Of a stretch of 64,000 bases of DNA, positions 59,173 to 64,000 are shown piece by piece. Origin of the DNA: Actinomadura meyerae (lineage in GTDB: Bacteria; Actinomycetota; Actinomycetes; Streptosporangiales; Streptosporangiaceae); the NCBI RefSeq assembly GCF_900188445.1, contig NZ_FZOR01000036.1, positions 25,757 to 89,756 of the forward strand, given 5' to 3'. The position numbers were made by a program, and so were the translations under genes. The stretch's first letter is position 1; each line of letters begins with the position of its first letter. The notes under the pieces are model-generated. The model saw only the letters and a program-made list of their open reading frames with translations. It was not told the origin of the DNA and searched no databases.

Positions 59173-60384
59173 TCATCCGCCCTCGGGCGCGGCCGTACGG
59201 CGTCCGCCGCGTTCGATGCCCAGGAACCGCGCGCTGGAGAGGAGCAGCAGCGCCGGCAGCGGGACGAGTGCGAGCGCGGCGAAGCCCGGGTCGCCGTGCG
59301 CCTCGTACAGGGGGACGCACACCATCGGGGCGAGCGCGCCGCCGAAGAACTGGGCGGACAGCACCAGCGAGGTCGCGCCGCCGCGGTTGGACGGGACGCT
59401 GTCGGCGGCGAGCGCGTTCACGGTGTTGCGCAGGCCGGGCACCGCGATGCCGGCGATGGCCGCGCCGCACACCAGCAGCGCGAGGGACGGCCCCACCGCC
59501 GCGATGAGGACGCCCGCGGCCAGCAGGACGTTCAGCGCGATGCCGAGGCGGCGCGGGCCCGCCCGGTCGAGGCAGCGGCCGAGTGCGGTGGCGCACGCCA
59601 GCCCGGCGACGCCGTACCCGGCGCTGACCAGGCCCCGCCCGGTCGGGCCGAGCCCGAATCGCTCCTCCGCGCGCAGCACCGTGAGGACGGTGAGCGCGAT
59701 CGCGGGCAGGTAGCACAGGAACGACAGCGCGGCGGCGGTCGCGAGCCGCCGGTCGGCCAGGACCCGCCAGGACGCCCGCCCGGTCGCCCTGCGGGCGGTG
59801 GCCGACTCCGACGGCGGGAGCAGCACGAGCGCCAGGGCGACGGCGGTGGGGAAGGCGAAGGCCAGCCGCCAGTCCGCGGCCGCCGAGATGCCGCTGATCA
59901 GCGGGCTGAACGACTGGCCCGCGGCCTGCATCGCGGCGTACCGGCCGAGCGCCCGGCCGAGCCGCTCGCGGGGCGTGATGTCGCTGATCGCGGCGAGCAG
60001 CAGCGGGGTGGTGAAGGCGTTCGTGGCGCCCTGCAGGACGCGTCCCGCCAGGAACGTCTCCATGGTGGGGGCGAGGGCGCAGAGCCCCGACGCCAGGACG
60101 TAGCACAGCAGGGACAGGCGGATCGTGCGGTGCCGCCCCCAGCGCTCCGCCCACGTCCCCGACACCAGCATCAGCGCCGCGAACGGGACCATGTACGCGG
60201 TCACGGCGGCGGCGGCCGTCTCGGGCGTGCTGCCGAGACCGTCCGCCGCCTCGTGCAGGATCGGCGTGACCATGGTGCCGCTGTACGGGCCGAGGAAGCC
60301 GCCCGCGTACAGCGGCCAGACGCGCGGCGGGCGTGCCGCGCGCCCGCCGCGCGTCCGGAACCGGGACAGGGCCGTGCGGACCAA
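59173..60384 (-). CDS. MFS transporter of the aromatic-catabolism cluster
   Basis: A 403-residue major facilitator with about 12 TM segments; GTWAERWGRHRTIRLS is the loop 2-3 motif and GRVLQGATNAFTTPLLLAAISDI the following helix. TTG 60384 starts 10 bp after the aldehyde dehydrogenase stop; the codon and weak ribosome binding site suggest coupled or reduced translation. As last gene of the operon it may import the aromatic substrate or export an intermediate (inference). Confidence 0.82.
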   Translation of the reverse strand: MVRTALSRFRTRGGRAARPPRVWPLYAGGFLGPYSGTMVTPILHEAADGLGSTPETAAAAVTAYMVPFAALMLVSGTWAERWGRHRTIRLSLLCYVLASGLCALAPTMETFLAGRVLQGATNAFTTPLLLAAISDITPRERLGRALGRYAAMQAAGQSFSPLISGISAAADWRLAFAFPTAVALALVLLPPSESATARRATGRASWRVLADRRLATAAALSFLCYLPAIALTVLTVLRAEERFGLGPTGRGLVSAGYGVAGLACATALGRCLDRAGPRRLGIALNVLLAAGVLIAAVGPSLALLVCGAAIAGIAVPGLRNTVNALAADSVPSNRGGATSLVLSAQFFGGALAPMVCVPLYEAHGDPGFAALALVPLPALLLLSSARFLGIERGGRRTAAPEGG

Positions 60385-60394
60385 GCCGGGCCGG

Positions 60395-61831
60395 TCAGCC
60401 CTGGTCGATCTGCATGACGACGGCCTTCGGCTCGGTGAAGAACTCGCGGCTGAAGTCGCCGCCCTCCCGTCCCACGCCGGACGCCCCGGCGCCGCCGAAC
60501 GGGGCGCGCAGGTCGCGGATGAAGAAGCAGTTCACCCAGACCGTCCCGGCGCGGAGCGCCGCCGACACCCGGTGCGCCCGGCTCAGGTTCTCGGTGAAGA
60601 CCATGGCGTTCAGGCCGTACGGGGTGTCGTTGGCCAGGGCGACCGCCTCGGCCTCGGTGTCGAACGGGGCCACCACGACCACCGGGCCGAAGATCTCCTC
60701 CCGGCAGTGCGGCGCGTCCTGCGGCATGTCCGTCACCACCGTGGGGCGGACGACCCAGCCGGAGCCGAGCCCGCCGGTGCGGATCCGGCCGCCCTGCGCC
60801 TCGATCGTCTCGACGTACCCGCTGACCTTCTTGTAGTGCTCCTGCGAGGCGAGCGGCCCGAGCTGGGTGCCCGGCTCGGACGGGTCGCCGATCACCATCG
60901 CCTCGGCGGCGGCGGTGAACCGGTCGAGGAACGTGTCGTAGATGTCGCGCTGCACGTAGAGCCGGCTGCCGGCGAGGCACACCTGCCCGGCGTTGGTGAA
61001 GATGGCCCGGATGGACCAGTCGACGGCGTTGTCCAGGTCGGCGTCGCCGAACACGATGTTCGCGCCCTTGCCGCCGAGCTCCAGGCTCACCGGCACCAGG
61101 TTGCCGCCCGCGATCTGGGCGATGGCCCGCCCGGTGCTGGACGCGCCGGTGAAGGTGATCCGGTCGACGGCCGCGCTCTCGGTGAGCGCCTGCCCCGCCG
61201 CCTGCGGCCCGTACCCGTGCACGACGTTGAGGACGCCGGGCGGCAGCCCCGCCTCGCTCGCGAGCCGCGCCAGCAGCGTCGCCGAGGACGGGGTGTCCTC
61301 GGCGGGCTTCAGCACGACGGTGTTCCCCCACGCCAGCGCGGGCGCGATCTTCCAGGTCTCCAGCATCAGCGGGAAGTTCCACGGGGAGATGGCCGCGACG
61401 ACCCCGGCGGGCCCGTAGGCGGTGTAGGCGTGGTGGCCGCTGTCCATCGGCAGCCGGTCCGCCGCCGCGAGCTGCGCGTGGTCGGCGAAGAACCGCAGGT
61501 TGTGCGCCGACCGGTCGACGTCGTTGCCGATGCTCTGGGTGACGGGCTTGCCCATGTCGCGGGTGTCGGCCATGCCGAGCCGCTCCTTGTTCGCCTCCAC
61601 CAGGTCGGCGAGGCGGCGCAGGACGCGGCCGCGCTCGGCGTATCCCATGCGGGGCCACGGCCCGTCATCGAACGCCCGCCGGGCGGCGGCGACGGCGCGG
61701 TCGACGTCGTCGCGCGAGCCGAGCGCCACCTGCGCCCACGGCCGCCGGGTCCAGGGATCGACGCTGTCGAACCGTGCGCCGTCCCGCGATTCGACTTCCT
61801 CGCCGTCGATGACGTGCCCGAAGAACTCCAT
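60395..61831 (-). CDS. 2-aminomuconate/2-hydroxymuconate semialdehyde dehydrogenase
   Basis: A 478-residue NAD-dependent aldehyde dehydrogenase. The general base Glu is in SLELGGKGANIVF, the catalytic Cys in NAGQVCLAGSR, and ISPWNFPLMLETWKIAPALAWGNTVVLKPAE is the cofactor segment. The N-terminus and neighbouring tautomerase, ACMS-decarboxylase-like and RidA genes point to oxidation of 2-aminomuconate 6-semialdehyde (AmnC/NbaE role) or the hydroxy analogue. Same strand as the flanking genes, 13-bp gap to the tautomerase. Confidence 0.88.
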   Translation of the reverse strand: MEFFGHVIDGEEVESRDGARFDSVDPWTRRPWAQVALGSRDDVDRAVAAARRAFDDGPWPRMGYAERGRVLRRLADLVEANKERLGMADTRDMGKPVTQSIGNDVDRSAHNLRFFADHAQLAAADRLPMDSGHHAYTAYGPAGVVAAISPWNFPLMLETWKIAPALAWGNTVVLKPAEDTPSSATLLARLASEAGLPPGVLNVVHGYGPQAAGQALTESAAVDRITFTGASSTGRAIAQIAGGNLVPVSLELGGKGANIVFGDADLDNAVDWSIRAIFTNAGQVCLAGSRLYVQRDIYDTFLDRFTAAAEAMVIGDPSEPGTQLGPLASQEHYKKVSGYVETIEAQGGRIRTGGLGSGWVVRPTVVTDMPQDAPHCREEIFGPVVVVAPFDTEAEAVALANDTPYGLNAMVFTENLSRAHRVSAALRAGTVWVNCFFIRDLRAPFGGAGASGVGREGGDFSREFFTEPKAVVMQIDQG

Positions 61832-61844
61832 GTGCTGCTAATCC

Positions 61845-62129
61845 TCATTCCTCTGTAGTGCCGGGGCCCGGGGTGCCGGGAGCCGGGGGGCCGTGTCCGG
61901 CCGTGCCGTGTCCGCCCGTGCCGCGTCGCGAGGGGCCGGGGCCGTCGCGCTCGGCGAGCGTGACGCCGCCGGCCGCCCAGTGCGTCGGAGGGAGCTCCTG
62001 GACGAGCACCCGGACCCGGGCCGGGTCGGTGCGGGTGGCGCGCACGACCGCGTCGTGCACCTCGCTGATCAGCCGCCGGATCTGGTCGGGCGGACGCCCC
62101 GCGGCGAGGCTGATCTGGACGAGTGGCAT
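61845..62129 (-). CDS. 4-oxalocrotonate tautomerase-like protein with repetitive tail
   Basis: Residues 1-65 are a 4-OT domain: Pro2 (catalytic base after Met removal), VQISLAAGRPPDQIRRLISEVHDAVV, and VRVLVQELPPTHWAAGGV with the substrate-binding region. A 30-residue Gly/His/Pro tail follows (GTGGHGTAGHGPP), encoded by short DNA repeats and absent from ordinary 60-70-residue members. It would isomerise 2-hydroxymuconate/4-oxalocrotonate after deamination. GAAGGAG lies before the ATG. Operonic with its neighbours. Confidence 0.85.
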   Translation of the reverse strand: MPLVQISLAAGRPPDQIRRLISEVHDAVVRATRTDPARVRVLVQELPPTHWAAGGVTLAERDGPGPSRRGTGGHGTAGHGPPAPGTPGPGTTEE

Positions 62130-62141
62130 GTGCTGCTCCTT

Positions 62142-63200
62142 CTAGGTCGCGGGCCGCACGGAGGGGATCAGCCGGGCCGCGTTGCCGGCCAGGACGGCGC
62201 GCTCGGCCGCCGGGTCCAGGGCCAGCCGGCGGACCGCGGCGACCGCGTCCACGTCGGCGAGGTCGAACGGCAGGTCGGTGCCGAGCAGGACGCGGTCGTG
62301 CCCCGCGTCCTCGATGAGGCGGCGGAGCGCGGTGTCGTCGAAGACGGCGGTGTCGAAGTACAGCCGCCGCACGTACTCGCGCGGCGACCGCGGCACCGTC
62401 CGCGCCTCCTCCTTGCGCTCCCAGCCGAGGTGCAGCCGGGGCGCGAGCGCGGGGAGGCAGCCGCCGCCGTGCACCAGGCACAGCACCGGGTCGTGCCGTT
62501 CGAGGACGCCGCCGAAGACGAGGCGGGCGGCGGCGAGCGCCGTCTCCGCCGGATAGCCGAGCAGCTGCACCAGGTGGAAGTCGCGGAGCCGGGCGGGGGA
62601 CGAGGCGCGGCTGGGATGCACCAGGCAGAAGGCCCGGCGCTCGGTCAGCAGGGCCCACACGTCCTCGTTGGCGGGGTCGTCGAGCTCGCGCCCGCCGCCG
62701 AAGGTGCCGATCGTCAGCCCGGCCATGCCGAGGTCGTCCAGGCAGCGCGCCGCCTCCCGCGCCGCGCCGGGCAGGCCGACCGGCACCGTGCCGAGCGCCG
62801 CGAGGCGTCCCCCGCCCGCCGCCGCGTACTCGGCGAGCGCGTCGTTGGACCGCCGGGTGACCTCCATGACGAGGTCGCCGTCGTCGGACGTCGAGCCGAA
62901 CACGAAGGGCGGTGCCGAGACCAGTTGCAGGTCGATGCCGGCCGCGTCCAGCGCGGCGAGGCGGCGGGGGACGTCGTACTGGTCGGCGGGCAGCGGGATG
63001 CGGGCGCCCTTGGCGACGCCGGAGACGGCCGGGTCCAGCAGCAGCGTGTCCGAGCCGATCCGGGACAGGTCCGCCAGGCCGCGGTCGGCGAGGTGCCGGA
63101 GCAGCGGCATCGGCAGCGCGTGCGCGTGCACGTCGACGGCCGCCGGTCCGCCCGTCCCGGCCGGGGGCCCGGACGGGACGCGTTCGTGGCTCGGTGTCAT
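62142..63200 (-). CDS. amidohydrolase, probable ACMS decarboxylase
   Basis: A 352-residue metal-dependent amidohydrolase of the ACMSD family, which decarboxylates 2-amino-3-carboxymuconate 6-semialdehyde. VDVHAHALP supplies the HxH zinc ligands; LCLVHGGGCLPALAPRL and LYFDTAVFDDTALRRLIEDAGHDRVLLGTDLPF supply the third His and the terminal Asp. The family also holds related (de)carboxylases, so the substrate rests on context (semialdehyde dehydrogenase, tautomerase, RidA). ATG 63200 has GGAGGAA upstream. First gene of the minus-strand operon. Confidence 0.87.
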   Translation of the reverse strand: MTPSHERVPSGPPAGTGGPAAVDVHAHALPMPLLRHLADRGLADLSRIGSDTLLLDPAVSGVAKGARIPLPADQYDVPRRLAALDAAGIDLQLVSAPPFVFGSTSDDGDLVMEVTRRSNDALAEYAAAGGGRLAALGTVPVGLPGAAREAARCLDDLGMAGLTIGTFGGGRELDDPANEDVWALLTERRAFCLVHPSRASSPARLRDFHLVQLLGYPAETALAAARLVFGGVLERHDPVLCLVHGGGCLPALAPRLHLGWERKEEARTVPRSPREYVRRLYFDTAVFDDTALRRLIEDAGHDRVLLGTDLPFDLADVDAVAAVRRLALDPAAERAVLAGNAARLIPSVRPAT

Positions 63201-63230
63201 GCCTTCCTCCGACCGTAGTTTCAGATAACC

Positions 63231-63338
63231 ATTATGATGGATTATGCCGGACCTGACAATCATCCGGATGGTGGGCCAGGTCAGAGCCTCGGCCGCCGAC
63301 AGCGATCATTGACTCTAACGAATATGGTGGTTAGAGTC
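63231..63338. promoter_or_regulatory. divergent promoter region with three inverted repeats
   Basis: Between the two catabolic transcripts lie an imperfect ATAACCAT/ATGGATTAT repeat (about 63217-63241), GACCTG (63250-63255) mirrored by CAGGTC (63277-63282) around palindrome CATCCGGATG (63261-63270), and a perfect pair GACTCTAAC (63311-63319) / GTTAGAGTC (63330-63338) with a 10-nt spacer. Each is a likely operator for a regulator encoded outside the window. Confidence 0.6.
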
Positions 63339-63410
63339 GCGCCGAGGTGGGGGCGCGGTGGCCCCCGGACCGTCTCCGCCGGCCGGATGACGGGTCGAGC
63401 GAGGAGTGCC

Positions 63411-63827
63411 ATGCCGAAGATCTCGATCAGTAGCCCGAACGCGCCCAAGGTCGGTTTCTCGGCCGGGACCGTGCCTCCGCTGTCGCAGGCGATCGTGCAC
63501 GGTGGCCTGATCTTCTGTTCGGGGACGGGTCCGCTGGATCCGGAGACGCGCACGGTGGTGTCGGAGGATCTGGCCGAGCAGGTGCGGCAGACGCTGACGA
63601 ACCTGCTGGCGGTGGTGGAGGCGGCGGGCGGCACCAAGGACTCGATCCTCAAGTGCAACTGCTACCTGCGCGACGCTTCGCAGTTCCCGGAGTTCAACCA
63701 GGCGTACCGGGAGTTCTTCGCCGACTGCGAGAGCTTCCCGGCGCGTACGACGGTCAATGCCCCGCCGCACCGCGCGGGCGTGCTGGTCGAGGTCGAGTGC
63801 GTGGCCGCCGTGGTCGAGGCGCGCTGA
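63411..63827 (+). CDS. RidA-family protein, probable 2-aminomuconate deaminase
   Basis: A 138-residue RidA/YjgF trimeric enzyme. FSAGTVPPLSQAIVHGGLIFCSGTGPLDPETR, DSILKCNCYLRDASQFPEFNQAYREFF and FPARTTVNAPPHRAGVLVEVECVA are the family blocks, with the substrate Arg in ARTTV. In nba/amn-type clusters a RidA homologue of this length deaminates 2-aminomuconate to 4-oxalocrotonate; context supports that over a housekeeping imine deaminase. GAGGAG precedes ATG 63411 by 4 nt. Confidence 0.88.
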   Translation: MPKISISSPNAPKVGFSAGTVPPLSQAIVHGGLIFCSGTGPLDPETRTVVSEDLAEQVRQTLTNLLAVVEAAGGTKDSILKCNCYLRDASQFPEFNQAYREFFADCESFPARTTVNAPPHRAGVLVEVECVAAVVEAR

Positions 63828-63872
63828 CCCGCCTCCTGGCGGCGTAACCGAACGGCACAGATGGGAGCCACC

Positions 63873-64000
63873 ATGAGTCAGCCGTACCGCATGCCCGTGG
63901 TCGATCTGGACGCGATCGCCGAGCGCCTGGGCCAGAGCGGCAGGCGTGTCGAGGTGCTGTGGCAGGAGAGCGAGTCGCTGGCGTTCGTCGCGCGGGGGCG
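63873..64000 (+). CDS. probable 3-hydroxyanthranilate 3,4-dioxygenase (5' part)
   Basis: Only 42 residues are in the window (starts MSQPYRMPVVDLDAIAERLG, then RRVEVLWQESESLAFVARG). The WQES-hydrophobic pattern resembles the start of bacterial 3-hydroxyanthranilate dioxygenases, cupin enzymes that open the ring to give ACMS, the substrate of the decarboxylase encoded opposite. The call leans on context. GGGAG lies 8 nt before the ATG. Continues past the window end. Confidence 0.55.
   Translation, partial: MSQPYRMPVVDLDAIAERLGQSGRRVEVLWQESESLAFVARG

Overview
The window is very GC-rich DNA with actinobacterial gene content and layout. It has a SCO5717/EspI-like MinD-type ATPase with a proline-rich head, a bacterial proteasome activator (Bpa), SigE-family and membrane-fused sigma factors, BldG-type STAS and RsbW-type regulators, and many genes whose start codon lies 6-7 nt after a TAnnnT -10 box (leaderless mRNAs). 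A filamentous actinomycete of the Actinomadura/Streptosporangiales kind fits best. That placement is inferred from family resemblance, not from a marker gene. No phage, transposase, CRISPR array or rRNA was seen; one tRNA-Ser(TGA) is present.

Layout. 0-5.6 kb: SSI-type protease-inhibitor lipoprotein, rhodanese, a TPP riboswitch driving a CytX-type permease, a PAS-GAF-PAS histidine kinase with an abnormal C-terminus, and an RsbW-like ATP-binding protein that appears to start at CTG. 6-11 kb: arcA divergent from an MFS transporter, a divergent EF-Tu paralogue behind a structured leader with a small leaderless ORF, and a secreted endonuclease/phosphatase-fold protein. 11-24 kb: acyl-CoA synthetase, small membrane proteins, an OmpR/HK pair, a STAS antagonist, a GT2/GT-C/GT87 set of glycosyltransferases around a large phosphatase-like membrane protein, and pheA. 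24-31 kb: DsbA-like thiol oxidoreductase, secreted Ig-like protein, methyltransferase, serS, Cof-type HAD phosphatase, and a quinone oxidoreductase-bpa operon. 31-39 kb: EspI-like ATPase, cupin, lipoprotein, tRNA-Ser, M15 peptidase lipoprotein, a MarR/pirin divergon with palindromic operators, and an AAA ATPase preceded by a perfect SOS-type palindrome and followed by three related hairpins. 39-49 kb: two RibD-type reductases, an RlpA-like/MauE-like coupled pair, a SigE-family sigma factor, a second acyl-CoA synthetase, a sigma/anti-sigma/TM/BACON fusion, and a MerR regulator divergent from a class III cyclase. 49-59 kb: secreted alpha/beta hydrolase, VOC protein, CPBP protease coupled to a NarL-type two-component system, Ser/Thr kinase, Dps and a DUF4132 protein. 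59-64 kb: a divergent catabolic cluster that looks like the 3-hydroxyanthranilate meta-cleavage (nba-type) pathway: ACMS decarboxylase, tautomerase, semialdehyde dehydrogenase and MFS on one side; RidA-type deaminase and a probable 3-hydroxyanthranilate dioxygenase (cut by the window end) on the other.

The observations that most deserve follow-up are: the EF-Tu paralogue, which carries Ala where E. coli has Gly275 (a GE2270A-resistance position) and a possible attenuating leader; the single-chain sigma/anti-sigma/extracellular sensor; the SOS-box AAA ATPase with its triple hairpin; and short 13-18 bp tandem duplications that sit exactly on the stop codons of five unrelated genes.
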